Part shown: positions 1-13,100 of the stretch, one piece after another
Position numbering within the stretch: the stretch's first letter is position 1
Layout: each line of letters starts with the position of its first letter
NCBI RefSeq assembly: GCF_040954835.1
Contig: NC_090706.1
Coordinates: 39,937,148-40,001,147, forward strand
Length of the DNA: 64,000 nt
Direction of reading: 5' to 3'
Source: Lepisosteus oculatus
Taxonomy: Eukaryota; Chordata; Actinopteri; Semionotiformes; Lepisosteidae
The notes under the pieces: model-generated
What the model saw: the letters and a program-made list of their open reading frames with translations, nothing else
The model's database searches: none
Told to the model about the DNA's origin: nothing
Translations under genes and position numbers: made by a program

Positions 1-1
1 C

Positions 2-169
2 CTGGACCACGAGGATGACGCTGCGGGAGAGGACCAGGTGCCGAGCGACTCCCCAGTTAGAGCCTTCACCCCCATCTCCGAGGCCAAGGACTGCCTTGTG
101 GACTTCAAACAGCAGTTTGCCTCCAGGACGGGCCAGAGGGCTGGGAAGAGAAGGAGGCTGAAGAGATAG
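2..169 (+). CDS. uimc1: C-terminal end of probable UIMC1 (RAP80), partial
   Basis: Only the last 55 codons and the TAG stop (167-169) are in the window. The reading frame opens at base 2. The peptide has an acidic start, then a stretch reading FTPISEAKDCLVDFKQQF, and ends in a very basic tail (GKRRRLKR). UIMC1/RAP80 binds K63-linked ubiquitin and recruits the BRCA1-A complex to DNA breaks in the nucleus. From memory, the RAP80 C-terminus has a similar CLVDFKKQ stretch followed by a basic tail. In human UIMC1 sits directly upstream of HK3 in the same orientation, as this fragment does relative to the hexokinase gene here. The ubiquitin-binding motifs and zinc finger would lie outside the window. 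The identification therefore rests on a short tail plus gene order; an unrelated nuclear protein with a basic tail remains possible. Confidence 0.6.
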   Translation: MDHEDDAAGEDQVPSDSPVRAFTPISEAKDCLVDFKQQFASRTGQRAGKRRRLKR

Positions 170-305
170 ATTTTCATGTGTCTAAACTGCCTGTTGCAGA
201 ATTTGGAAGTTTTTACTGTGTTCTTACACCTGAATCTTTTTTTTTGTAAACTGTTCCCAGTTAATATTAGTTTTATATTAAATTTCTTTTTTTTATCTTT
301 TTCAA
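170..305 (+). terminator. 3' UTR and poly(A) site of the uimc1-like gene
   Basis: A variant poly(A) signal ATTAAA lies at 277-282, about 110 bases after the stop codon. A T-rich then GT-rich stretch (284-340) follows, as expected downstream of a cleavage site. The UTR would be short, about 130 bases. Confidence 0.5.
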
Positions 306-3300
306 GTGAGAGTGATGTCTCTGTGGTAGGTTTGTTGTAACGGTGAATTCTCAGGTTCCGAGATCCTGGCCGTAATGTTATTTTTTATGTGAAAGCCCTG
401 GATGTTTTATTTATTTTTAAGTGAATTCATAACCCAATCTCACACATAGAGACCTTTTCTGAATTCCCAGCCTGCCCAAGACCAACCTTACAAGAGACAT
501 GGTTTTGAAAACACAGTACTATATGAAAAATCGCCCTACTTGGTTTGGTAACAAAAGACTTAAGAAAGAATATGAACTGCTTTAATGCAAGATGGATGAC
601 CTGCCTTACTGATTTTTGCCTGAACTACAGTAGTTCTCCAAGTCAAGAAATGCCACTCAGTTCTGCCAGTATTCCAGGATGTGCATCAGCACAGCTTTAT
701 TTCTTAGAATTGTTGACCCAAGTACATGACATCTCCTGCTTCTCAGCTTCCGAAGAAACGAGATCACAAAAGCACACTTCATTTTTTCCTGAACAGTCCC
801 ATTTCTATTTTAAGTTTATTTTTACATTGATGAAGCTGTTTGAAATAAAATGGACCTCGACAGCACTCATCTCTCCAGCTACCCGCACATTCCAGCTGTT
901 TTTCCCCACATGGTCTTGCAGTGCTCTGACAGCCTTTAAGTGTGCAAGTCTCAAAACTGCTACTTTGTGTACAGGTTGTTGAAGTAAGGAAATTATTTAT
1001 TTTAAGGCATCAAAAGAAGAGTGCTTAGTAGAAGTTTAATCACAGACTAACTCCAGTTTTGTTGGCCTTGGACAAACACAATTCCAGAAGGAAACAGATT
1101 TCTTGAAAAAAGCCCACAGACAGGGGTTGCTCATTGCTGCTACCGAGGCACAGTACAGAAGCCATCATCAGGGCCTTCTGCATCAAACTGTACCTGTAGC
1201 ACCAGATTGCTCTGTGGTTGTGTGTGGTCCGATATGGCTACCTATTTTTCACCCAGTAACACAGTTCTCACAGACATTTTTTTTAAAAAGCATTTTTTCA
1301 TACTGTTTTTTCAAAACTTTTTTCTAGCTGGATTTTATGGGATGAGTACTGTTAAAATACGCATATTGAAATAGGTTTGCTTTTGATGGCGCCAGTTTAG
1401 TGCAGCGGTTCTCGCCTGTGTTGCCCAGACTGGAATGGTCATGACACTTGTGCCACTTAAGTCAAACGGCCATGCATTTCCGAAGTGCGCTCGCACATCC
1501 TTGTCTACAGCACGAAGTTAATGGCATGTACTGTATACAGTCCATGTGCTTTCATAGCAACGGCAGAACGGAAACGAATTCATATCGCTGTTGAATTTAC
1601 ATGGTGCATACTAATATATATTTTTTATGAATGCATAAACATGGAAATTCGCGTGTGCAGCACATTTCATTAGTAGATCCCCAAGACTAGCGTGCAAGTA
1701 TGTAATAGGTATGCAATAAGAGTTTCAGAAGATAGTTAGATTGAAGGCAATGCACCCTAACATGATGTTCACAAAATTGTCTCTTAACAATTGCACAAAG
1801 TCGTAACCATCGTAGCTGTACCCTGCCATCCATCAGTTTATTAAGAATCGTTCTTGGGTAACATCAGAATGCAATCAACATTTGTAAGAATGGATGACGG
1901 GAGTTTCGTAATTATGACAAAGCGAAAAGGCGGTTTAATCAAAGTTTTTTTAAGCAAAAGTCTCTTGTAAGTGTCCATACCCTAACAATGTGTAATGTCA
2001 CCGGGGTGTGTCCGAATATGGCGGGGTATACTGCAGTAAGAAGTGGAATGATTTTAATACCAGGAACTTGAACTTCAGACAGTCCCAGTCACCCAAGACA
2101 TACAGAAGGAAAACGTTCCTGTGGTTTGAAGGTAAAACCGTATATCTTATGCCTTTTGGATAGTAATGTTTAGAAAGTCAGCTTAAACGTTTTTATTTTG
2201 TGTTCTGGGGGACTGGGAACATGTTTTAGGAGCACTTTTGAAGAAGCCCGTTAACGCTGAGCATTAGTTATTAGCTACTGTCCAGTTTTAATGCAATCCA
2301 AATTTAAGAAAATAAGGTACAAGGACGTTAACGGTTAATCATCTAATATTATCCCAATTATTTTTTTCTGGCAAAACAGCACGCTTGCTTAAATTTAATG
2401 TTAAAGTTTTAAACATTAAAAAACAACCGTTCAGGATACTGTGGTCCAACTTGTTTATCAATTGAGGTATTAAAAGGACTATTGCGTCTGGCGAAAAGTG
2501 TGATTCTTCTAGAAAATGTACCAGCTGCTTTTTAATAGTTTATTTTTCTGTTGTGATGAATCGGCCCATTGGGCACAGTTCACCGTATACTTTAATTCTG
2601 AAGCGCATATAGATTTGCTCCTCATTGCAGGTCGAGGAATACAGCGCGATCACGTTTGTGAATCTGAAGCAGAGTAAACGTTGCACTCAATTAATCGGCG
2701 AGTCCTCTGTGGAAAGCATCCATACTTACTGTAATTCATATTTTAACACGGGGCATGATAGTGTTCAAAATATTTACTTATTTAAGATATAAATACTTAT
2801 TACTTATTAAATATTAATATATTTAAGAGTGTAAAACCCACAGACCTGGGGCTGAAGACTAGTGCCTATTTATTGCGTTGAAATAAAACAACATACAGTA
2901 TTGGCCAAACACAACAAATACGTTTACTTCTCAAATTGCGACATGTTTTCGTCAAGCGCACGCAGGGGAAGAAAGAGCGTAATTCAAGGCACCGTGATGC
3001 TGTCTTCTTCAGTTCTTACTGTACCTACCGGCCACCATCACCTGTCATGCTCAGTGGGTGTCCTCTGATCTCACCAGGGTGCCGGGACGTGGGAAGAGTT
3101 CTTTTACAGTTAATTAACCTAGCTTTATCAGTCCGCGTGATATAGGCCCTTGACTTTCGACTGTGGATGTCAAACTTGGTTCCTTTGGATGCCTGTGGTG
3201 AATGGCAGGTTGCAAAAACATTTCGAATTTGCTGACCCAGATCCTCACTCCTAACATTTCACATTTCAGATACTGTAAGGTGTAAGGGTGCTGCACAAGT

Positions 3301-3532
3301 TAGCAGAACGCATCGAAAAGAATAACTCAGTTAAGAGACAGGGTTTTTGTATCTGTCATTAAAGGTGTTATTTTTGAAGTCCAGGACCTGATTGGTAGTG
3401 GTGTAGCTCGATGTCAGGACCGCACAGGTCATGACAGTGTCTACAGTGCCAGGCAGAGAGAGAGAGACTACAGGGTCTATAGACTGAAATTCGTGAAGTT
3501 TACAGGTACTTAATCCCTCCCCATGAGGCATA

Positions 3533-3596
3533 GGGGTGAGAGAGTGAGGACATGGGGGTGAGAGAGTGAGGGTGAGAGTGAGGACATGGGGGTATG
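3533..3596. repeat. Short degenerate tandem repeat
   Basis: The words GGTGAGAGAGTGAGG and GAGGACATGGGGGT recur two to three times in direct order within about 65 bases. Confidence 0.55.
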
Positions 3597-5593
3597 TCGC
3601 ATGTAGGACACAATCAGCCGGACGCGTGGGGTCTATCCAGTCTAAATGCTGTGCTGTCCTTCTCTCCCAGGCCCGTACCCTGACCTCCCAATGAGCAGCA
3701 CGGACAGCCATGGAGGCACAGGCGCTGCCCCGGTGAAGATTCCCAGTCTCCGCCAGGACGTCCCGGCTCGCGTGAGACCCCCTTCCGCCTCCCTCAGTAA
3801 AGTGCAGGACAGGGCAGCCCTGAGTCCAGCTCACAGAGCGCGGGGGCGAGGGGCAGAGCAGGGGCAGGTGTGAGCTGAAAGAACAAGCTCTGAGAGTCAT
3901 CCTGTCGCTCTGTCGTTCTGCACGATTCATTCACTTTAGACGTCGTTCGTTACAGTAATAATGAGAACCAAAGGTATATAGTGCCTTTCTCTGTGTGCAA
4001 AACAGAACACAGTCAGGGTAGTGGCTGATATGCTGTTAAGAAAGGGATTCCTGTGTTTACTGTACAAAAGCCCAGACTAAATTCAACCCCTTCCCAACGC
4101 CCAAGACACCTTATAGCAGTTGAAGTACTGGAGTGAGATGCTTCAGCCACAGATGAGTAAGACAGAATGATCGGCCTCCCCATTAATGAGCTGGGCTGAG
4201 CAGGGCAGGCACATGCAGGAGCTCCCAGCCACCGAGCAGAGCCCTCTGGGGAGGAGAGCTGGCACTGAGACCTCTGACAGCCAGCTGTGATCCACTCCCT
4301 GCTCTCTGGAAACACGTTTCTGATTTTCACAAGATCAACCTGGGGAGGATATCTCCTTACTCACCTAGGAAACACCTACTGTATGTTTTCCAGGTGAGCC
4401 GAGAGAAAGTCTGCTCTCTTATCTCGATCGGATTTGAGCTAGACGTTTTCTGATTTGAGATTTCAGCATTGTTGTGGTAAATAAATGCTGAGGGCAAAGA
4501 CGGTGGCTCCTGAGTGGACACCCACTGGTGAGTGGACTCGGGGGGGAGGTTCAGGCCAAATTTCACCAGCACTCTAATGAAAAAGATGGAAATTATTTTA
4601 GCCAGTTGCATTTATCAGAAAGGCTGGCTATGCTGAACTGACAGAATAGCTGCTACTGTAAATTCCCTGTGCAACAGGTTGAACAGCTGAAGCTGAAACA
4701 GAGTTTCAATTACAGACCTTTTCTGGCAACTATCTCACCTTTACAGCTGAGCTGTGCAGCCTGTTCTCCTGCAGGTCCCTGACAGCTCTTAGCAGTAATT
4801 AGTGGACTGCGGATACATAAGGAATTGCTTTTTATTTATATTCAAACCCCTTTTTGCTATTTTGGTACTACAGGAAAAACAAGGTTAGTGCCATGATTTG
4901 ATGTGTTGTACTGATATAAACACATTGATTGTGATGTTTCCTGATGTACTTATACTGGTGTGCTTTAAAGATTTTTTTAGAATTTTAGATTTAGTTTTAT
5001 AAATAACAAATTATTTGTTGTAGTGAAGAGGTTTTTTATTGTTTTTTATTCAGTGTGAGCATACGATATCTCATGGAATATATAACTGTGTGGAGCTCAG
5101 ATACAGTATATATAGAGTAGTGTAGAAAGGGACCGTTTCGGATTCTGGGTTTATCTGTCCTAGGATGTACTTTATGACGGGCTTATCAGGAAACTATAAT
5201 CACTTGTGTGAGAGCGCCACCTGCTGGACAAGCGTGGTCTGTCCAGGACAGGTTTAACTGCTTTGTTCTGAAAACCAGTACAGCTAGAGGGGATCGTTTT
5301 CAGTTGTTCTGTAGTTTCAGTTCTTTGGTCAGCCTGTGCGGCAGTGTGTTCGTGCTTTCTTAGGCCTGTTAAAACGTTCTGAAAGCAAAGAGAAGAAGGG
5401 GGCAGAAAGAAGGTGAAAAGAAACAACAATTTCAGGGTTAAAGAGCAAGATGAAGTACAGTTTAAAAACGAGGTGACCTTTGCAGGCAGTCTCCATACCC
5501 TCACAATGCAGCCACAGCACAGTGCAAGAGATAAATCATGGGTAAGTATTGAGACAGGCAAGATGATAAGAAAGATTGCAAACAGAAACACTG

Positions 5594-5594
5594 G

Positions 5595-5638
<44 letters not shown>
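5594..5638. repeat. (ATA)n / (TAA)n microsatellite
   Basis: An uninterrupted run of about 15 trinucleotide units. On the minus strand it reads as a poly-Tyr run in a spurious open frame. Confidence 0.95.
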
Positions 5639-6327
5639 CCTTACCAAAATGATTTGGAATGTAAGACTTAAATATAAATGGCATCATTAAATTAATATAA
5701 AGGGCTCACTGACAGGTACTGTAAAGGAGTGAAGACGTGTCTCTGACGCACTGCCCACTGCTGACAACAATCTTCCCTTCCAATTAGCAAGAAAGTAATT
5801 AATAGTATCCAAAAGTTTGTTTAAAAATGACTTTTAGTACAACTGTATACACAACATCCATGAATAAAGGCCTGTAACTGTTTTTAAACAGTTCACCTGT
5901 TTTTTTTGTTGTTCGACTGACACACGATACCAATACTGCACAGCCTGGCTAAGAAGAAGCTGTCACTGGGGTATAATGTGGTGTTTGTGAGGCAGAAGCA
6001 CAGGTTAGTTTTCTAAGCTTCATTCCTGTGCCTGATGCCTGTGTCGCTGCCGAAAGAGCTGAGGTCATGTTTCTAGGCCATTCTGACCACGAGAGCTGCA
6101 CACACTGGTGCTGTATCTCTGTTCCGCTGCTGTGGTTGGGGCTGTGACTGGGCACAGAAGGGCACTGAGAATCTGACATCATGTGAATCTCAGTTCATGT
6201 GCTAAGACTCAGAAACATGAAAGCATATTGTAGCGATAAACAGCCGTAGGAGAAGTGCAAGTCACAGACTCTGTGAGTAGCTTTGTGGTGTTATGTGGTT
6301 GTGTCTGGGGCTTGTGGTGTTGAAGGG

Positions 6328-6466
6328 GTTGGGTAGCTGTGTGGAGCAGTGGTCAGGGCTCTGCATTAGTCTCAGGAAGGTGAGATGCTGCTGCATGATA
6401 ATATATAGATGGATGATGATTTTTGTTACTTTGGATAAAAGCCTCAGCCAGATAAAATGTTAATAA
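6328..6466 (+). mobile_element. tRNA-derived SINE fragment
   Basis: Begins with GTGTGGAGCAGTGGTCAGGG, typical of a tRNA-type head with the A-box region, and ends with TTTGGATAAAAGCCTCAGCC followed by an AT-rich tail. That tail resembles the common fish SINE ending 'TTTGGATAAAAGCGTCTGC'. The middle is shortened, so this is an old internally deleted copy. Confidence 0.55.
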
Positions 6467-6944
6467 TTAAGAAAGAAATTACACATTTCTGTATGTGCAA
6501 GAGAGCTACCCTGTCAAACTGCACAGCAGTGTTTCTGAATATGACTTTGGTGTGAGACCACTCTGTGGAGTGTGATTAAAAGAATCCCAACTCACTTTCA
6601 CCTCCTCCCCACTAAGCTGGACAAATCTTCTTCTCCAGCACGTGTGCTCTAAAGTACAGGGAAGAATAGAATTTCGTTTTCCTAGTTTGAGCACAGCTTT
6701 GTCTTGTTTCTTCTGCTTCTTTTGAAGGTTGATAAGATCCTGACTTTGCACCAAAAATCTTGTGCTGCATCACTTCATCAGATCCTAACAATCCAGCCTT
6801 CAATCTGAAGACTGTCAGAGTCACGTCTGTGAAATGATAGCCTCGGTAGAGATCACGGAGAGTCGAGCCAGTCTGGTTCACCTGTATCGCAGATGTTGTC
6901 CTGCTATACTGGACGCTTGTCCTGATCCAGAAAGTCCCCTGCAG

Positions 6945-7107
6945 GTCGAGGAATGGCTGCAGCCCTTCAGACTCTCCTGGGAGAAGCTGCGGGACATCTC
7001 CAGCCGGCTGCTCAGGGACATGGAGAAGGGCCTGGACAAGCACAGCCACCGCGGAGCCCCAGTCAAGATGCTGCCCACGTTCGTGAGGTCCACTCCAGAC
7101 GGAACAG
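6945..7107 (+). CDS. hk3: hk3 exon 2 (163 nt)
   Basis: The acceptor CCCCTGCAG ends at 6944 and the donor GTGCAT follows 7107. It encodes [15 protein letters not shown] through [15 protein letters not shown], the small-domain start with the family signature [14 protein letters not shown]. It begins in phase 0, so the missing first exon must end in phase 0. Confidence 0.92.
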
Positions 7108-10100
7108 GTGCATAGAGATACAGCCGGGGTTTCAGCTGGGACAGCAGTGACTCGGGGGTCTGGAGGTTTTATCTGGAGATGGCGATGGGCGGCTGTGAGG
7201 TGCTTCAGTCGGTGAATGTGCTCTCTCACAGCGCAGGGCCCGGCTCACAGGCCTGAGCGACTGAGCGTGGTTCTTCATGAACCAAATTTCACAAATAAAT
7301 GAAAGCCGAGGTTTCTTCTCTTGGAGCTACTAACTTCTTCTACGGACTAGCTCCAAAAATCTTTTTTTTCAACTGAAAAGTCTTCCACGGATGAAGTCTC
7401 TCTCTGATACTGTTCCAACAGTCAGTTGCTTCCTTCTGCTCCACTCTTCTGCACAAAGAGAATCTTCCTTTGCTCATCCCGGTTTGGCTATGTTGGAAGT
7501 CTCCACTTCCTGGTTTTGTCTGTCACCTGACCAGTTGTCTTCCATCGATTGCTCAGGTGACTGAGGATGGCAGGTCATTCCCAACTGCCTTCTGGGGAAT
7601 GTGGTTTTAGACAAGAACCTCCACCCTGAGGTCCTCCTGCATGGGTGCTCAATGAACATGGGACAGCAATTAGCATTGACAGCCAGGGTTTCACACATTC
7701 ACAGGGCTAACAGTCCTGACCTCCATGAGTTTGTGTGCGCGCCCTCACTGACCCAGCGGGCCTCTCCTGTTTCCACAGAGTCGGGTGACTTCCTTGCGCT
7801 GGATTTGGGAGGGACCAACTTCCGAGTGCTGCACGTCCGAGTGGAGGAGACCATGAAGAAAGTGGTGAAGATGGAAAGCCAGACGTGTCCTGTACCTCAG
7901 GAGATCATGCTGGGCACAGGCACACAGGTCAGTTGTCTTCAGCCCAGGGTCCCCTGTGTGCTGTGACTCCAGGTCTGGAGCAGGCTCTGCGTCTGGCTGT
8001 GTAAAACCGTGGTGTTGTACAGAGTCCGGAATGAACGCTAGAGCCCTCTCTCCAGCAGCAGGAGGCAGTGTTCTTCAGCGCCTGTCCTGAAATCCACTGG
8101 AATTTCACCCTCGTCCACTCTCGCATATAAGCAGTCACAGCCGCGCAGCAGACATTCCCAATGCTGTGTTGTCTTTCTTTATTTCTTTCTAGCTGCTTAA
8201 CCCATTTAAAGGGGAACTGCAACGCTATTTTCATATTTTGGGGGTTAGAAAGAATCAGCATTGATGAGCGCATTTCAAACCGCAGTAACAATAAAATGTG
8301 CACAGTAATGTGTAAAACCTCAATTTTTCAGGACCAAATAGACTACATTTCCAGGTTTGCGCAGCGCCATGTTCTGTAATTCAGAGCGAGGCGGCATAAC
8401 TTCCAGTGACGTATGCGGACCTATGATGTTGTAAACAAGCAGGCTTGTAAAACCCATCTCTTTTAATCCAATAGAAAATATTGCTTTCAATTTCAAGATG
8501 GTTTTTTAATCTTCCAGCAGGGTAAAGCGCACTAAACACATTCCTCCACACACACACATCTCTCCCGGGTCAGTGTTGTTTTGTCGCTGTAAGCTGTATT
8601 TCCGCTATGGAGGCCTGACAGAACTGCCCTGTGTTTCTCGAACGGAACCGCACAGCTGTTCGACCACATCGCGGCCTGCCTGGCGGACTTCCTCGAGTCT
8701 CAGGGCATCAAGCACCAGGTCCTGCCACTGGGCTTCACCTTCTCCTTCCCCTGCACGCAGAAAGGAATTGACAAGGTGGGTCCCTCTACAGGCAGCAGGC
8801 AGCAGTGGAGGACGAGCCCTTTGACCGGAAAAGTTTGGTTTAGTTTTAAGCTGGATGGTCAAACATCAATATTATGGCCAGCAGCCATATCACCCTGCAA
8901 CTCACCACTGGCAGCCCACTGGAGGTGGGAACCCGGTCAGTACCTGGATGGGAGACTCCTGGGAAAGACTAAGGTTGCTGCTGGAAGAGGTGTTAGTGGA
9001 GCCAGCAGGGGGCGCTCACCCTGCAGTCTATGTGGGTCCTAATGCCCCAGTATAGTGACGGGGACACTGTACTGTAAACAGGCACTGTTCCTTCGGGTGA
9101 GACGTAAAACCGAGGTCCTCTGAAGTGGCTTCATTACTCTGCTCTCCTCCCCACTGATAGCTGGTGTGTGGGGAGCGTTCTGGCGCACTATGGCTGCCGT
9201 CGCATCATCCAGGTGGGGCTGCACATTGGTGGTGGTGGAGGGAATCCCCATTACCTGTAAAGCGCTTTGAGTGGAGTGTCCAGAAAACAGCTGTATAAAC
9301 AATTAATTATTATTGTAATGCATGTGACCAGTGTACAATAAGCTTTATTAAGAAAATATTTTTAATACAAACTTGTGCATCTGTAGGTATTGCATTGTAG
9401 TCTGAAATATGTTTCTGCTTTCTTGACTTTATATTGCTCCCCTGTGTGCTGTTGTAGACAGTTTTATGAGGAATTTTTAGTAGGGATTTAAAGTTGAAAC
9501 TAGCTCGTACGTGGAAAGATTTTAATACATAGGGCTAAATTACACTGTTGCTAAATTGAACATTATTATGATATATTTAAATATTCCTTTTTTTTATTTT
9601 GTTTTGAACAGTTAGCCTTGCATTCAAAAGTGTTTTTCATCGGTTCAATAAGGCTTGTGGGTTTCTAGAATGAGCCCTGCTGTTGATGTTTAATACCCTC
9701 ATTTCTTTCAAGAAGCAGCTGGATGAGAACCTCTGATCTGGAACCAAATGATCTAGATGAGCTGAGTGGCTCCTCTCATCTCTGACCTGCCCTGTGTCCT
9801 CAAACAGCCTCTCAAAGGTCTCTCTCCCTCTGCTGTTGCAGAGTTATTTGATTTGCTGGACCAAGGGCTTCAAATGCTCAGGAGTAGAGGGACAGGATGT
9901 GGCCAAACTGCTCAAAGACGCCATCCACAGGCGGGGGGTGAGTGAGAAGATCTCGGGCTGCTCTGAGCTGCTCAGAGCTACGAGCTGTACCTACAGTAAC
10001 TTCCTGTGTCTTAGACGACGGGGACGATGGCATATTTTATTTCTGACATACGATCGGAGAGCCTGGAAGCTTTTGCTGACTTTTAAAGCCTGCACATGTA

Positions 10101-13100
10101 GCAGGAGACCATTAAGGTACCAAAAAAAGATGTTGTATTTGTTTTTTAACTTAAATATAATTGTCTTAAGTCTCTTCGGAGCGTGAAAGCACAGCTCGGT
10201 CTTTTAGCCGTCCAGGTGAAAATGCATGAGCCTTGCTGAACCCCCCGTGGCTGTGCTTGCTCTCACTGGGCACTCGCATGACCTGCCTCTAGGCTCACTG
10301 GGCCTGACAGGATCAGGAGCCCACTGTGTTGGGCCACCGGAGGGAAGAAAGACTGCTTGAGCTGGACGTGTCTCAGAGTCCTGTCCCCTTCATGCTGGTT
10401 GGAATGGGGTTCTGTTTCACGGGGGGTTACAGTGGGACAGCGAGGGCCGGCGTGGGGGAGGCTCACTGTGACGCGGCCCCTGCTTCTCGGCCGTCTGCTC
10501 TCCCGCCAGGATTACGACATCGGTTCGGTGGCCATGGTCAACGACACGGTGGGGACGATGATGAGCTGCGGGTACCGAGACCAGAGCTGCGAGATCGGCA
10601 TGATCGTCGGTGAGACGCGGCGAAGCGAGATTCCCGCCGCAGCGAGGCGGAGAGCTGGATCACACCGGGTAAAGCGTTTCTGCCGCTGTTGCAGGAACCG
10701 GGACGAACGCGTGCTACATGGAGGACATGAAGAACGTGAAGAGGGTGGAGGGAGAGGATGGCCACATGTGCATAAATATGGAGTGGGGTGGCTTCGGGGA
10801 CGACGGGTCTCTGAGCGACGTCCAGACCGAATTTGACCTGGAGGTGGATCGCCGCTCCCTCAATCCTGGTCAGCACATGTGGGTGCCACCGAATTTCTTT
10901 CTTTCTTTTTCCAAACTTTTTATCTAGCGATGAAAGGGTTTACAAATAGAACATAACCAAAAAAAAACAGCATAGACATTTGCCTTCATCTTACATTTCT
11001 GTTACATTGTATACATGAAATGAACTGTTTACACAACGCCAGCAGGTATGGAGGGCCATACAAAAAAAAATTTGATAAGAAACACAACCAACAACAGAAA
11101 AATCCCCACATAAGTATCACTGCACATTTTCTCGTAAACTAGAATCAGGTCCCTGTAGGGAGATAAATTTAATCCATGTTTCCCAGTATTTGCTATACCT
11201 TTCTGCCTGCAATCTGAGAGAAAAATGTATTTTTTCCATTATATAGATCTCATCCACAACATTAACCCATTGTGCACGTGCTGGAGGTTCTTTTATAAGC
11301 CATATTCATGTTATTGCTTTTTTACTATCTGCTAGAAGTAAAGGATAGTATATATCTATCCTTTACTTCAATATCATGAAAGTCAACATTTCCCAAGTAT
11401 ATAACAGGAAATTCAAATGGTATATTCACATTTACTAAATTATTAAGAGTTATATGTATAGATTTCCAGTATTGGTGTATTTCTGGGCATGACCACAATA
11501 TGTGTGAATGAGTTGCATCTTGCTCCACATAATCTCCCACCAAATTTCTTTCTAACGGCCTCCTCAAGGGCCAGATTCCAGCGGGTCTTATTGGTCTCAT
11601 GGTGCCCTGAAGTTAAAAGACAAAACAGGATAACAGATCCACGATACAAAGGCTGTGACTTTAGCTGTATGACATAAATGTTTGAAACAGACTGAACTGC
11701 AGTGTAATTAGTTGCCCTGTGTCTGCAGTGTCATTTTTGTGAGAGTGACCCTGTGTGTTGTTCCTGTGAGGGTCAGTGACTCTGTGTGTCTGCAGTGTTG
11801 TTCCTGTGAGTGTCAGTGACTCTGTGTGTCTGCAGTGTTGTTCCTGTGAGTGTCAGTGACTCTGTGTGTCTGCAGTGTTGTTCCTGTGAGTGTCAGTGAC
11901 TCTGTGTGTCTGCAGTGTTGTTCCTGTGAGTGTCAGTGACTCTTTGTGTCTGCAGTGTTGTTCCTGTGAGGGTCAGTGACTCTGTGTGTCTGCAGTGTTG
12001 TTCCTGTGAGTGTCAGAGACTCTGTGTGTCTGCAGTGTTGTTCCTGTGAGTGTCAGTGACTCTGTGTGTCTGCAGTGTTGTTCCTGTGAGTGTCAGTGAC
12101 TCTGTGTGTCTGCAGTGTTGTTCCTGTGAGTGTCAGAGACTCTGTGTGTCTGCAGTGTTGTTCCTGTGAGGGTCAGTGACTGTGCTGCTGTGTTTGACTC
12201 GAGCAGGTTTGAAAAGATGATCAGTGGGATGTACCTTGGAGAGCTGGCCCGACTGGTTCTGATCAGACTGGCCCAGGAGAAGCTGCTGTTCGGGGGAGAG
12301 ATGTCTGAGGCCCTGCTCACTCCAGGCAAATTTGAAACGAAGCACATTTCTGAAATTGAGGAGTATGTGTGAAAGGAGCCCACTTACCTACACAGAACTG
12401 TAAACACTAGGCCTTGAGCAAGGACAAAAACAGTAGTACAAATGTGACCTGCTCTTCCACACTCTATTTGCTATTTCTTTGATTGACAACTCTAAAGAAG
12501 ATTTGAATCGAGCCAGAGTAAATCTTATCCATTAATTTTATTCATTGATTTGAATAAATGATATCCGTTGATTTTATCCATTAATTTTATAAAAATGTTC
12601 TGCCTCGCAAACTCAGAACATTTTTCAAAAATGTATTTTCCAGAGTTAAAAGCAAAATTCGAATTAATGAAACTGGTTCTTAGAGAATTGCTCTCTCACA
12701 AATAAATGTACAAAGATGAGCAGTATACAAATCTTGGCTCTCGTCTGTTCAATTATTGAAACATTCAGATCATTCCATATGTATATCGCAGTGTATGAAA
12801 GATCTCATTCATATCTCTGCAGACAGTGGGAAGAGCAGCAAGTACAAACTGGCTCCTCACTTCCTTTTACCTGTAAATGATACAACATGTCTGCAAGACC
12901 ACACACAGAATCCACAGTTCCTAAGCGCTGTCCCACATTTATCACCAAGTTTCCAGTTCGATTCGGACAATTCCACAACTCTACAGAGCAAAACTAGTTT
13001 AAAACTTGTTTTTATTATCTTGGAAGTTACTGTAGCTGCATTAAATGGATGTTATGAGAGACACTGTGCGACCTTACTACAGCATGTAGTATTATAATGT

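Larger units (their letters stand above)
306..6944. other. Intergenic region and unseen 5' end of hk3
   Basis: This stretch is mostly AT-rich with no exon I can support. The open frames in it (for example 545-982 and 3331-3930) lack recognisable domains and look incidental. It contains a short GAGAGTGAGG-type tandem repeat at about 3533-3596, a TAA microsatellite at 5594-5638 and a SINE fragment near 6328. The hk3 promoter and first exon should lie here. Two weak first-exon candidates are discussed in the findings (about 3691-3867, or an unspliced start at 6834). Confidence 0.5.

Noticed and set aside
3331-3930. 199-codon minus-strand open frame
   Set aside because: No domain, includes a tandem repeat, low-complexity composition and no splice or promoter support.
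5172-5687. 171-codon minus-strand open frame with a poly-Tyr run
   Set aside because: The Tyr run is the translated TAA microsatellite; the rest is not recognisable.
6834-6944. Extension of hk3 exon 2 upstream to ATG 6834 as the definite start
   Set aside because: The frame is open but the 163-nt exon boundary at 6945 is conserved and has an acceptor; the extension is kept only as an alternative.
8872-9010. 5S rRNA gene
   Set aside because: Only parts of 5S are kept and they continue into SINE body and tail. Similar heads occur at 18.4 and 31.9 kb, so it is a SINE.
11714-12183. Regular repeats resembling a CRISPR array
   Set aside because: The units are head-to-tail without unique spacers and the context is a vertebrate intron, so this is a minisatellite.
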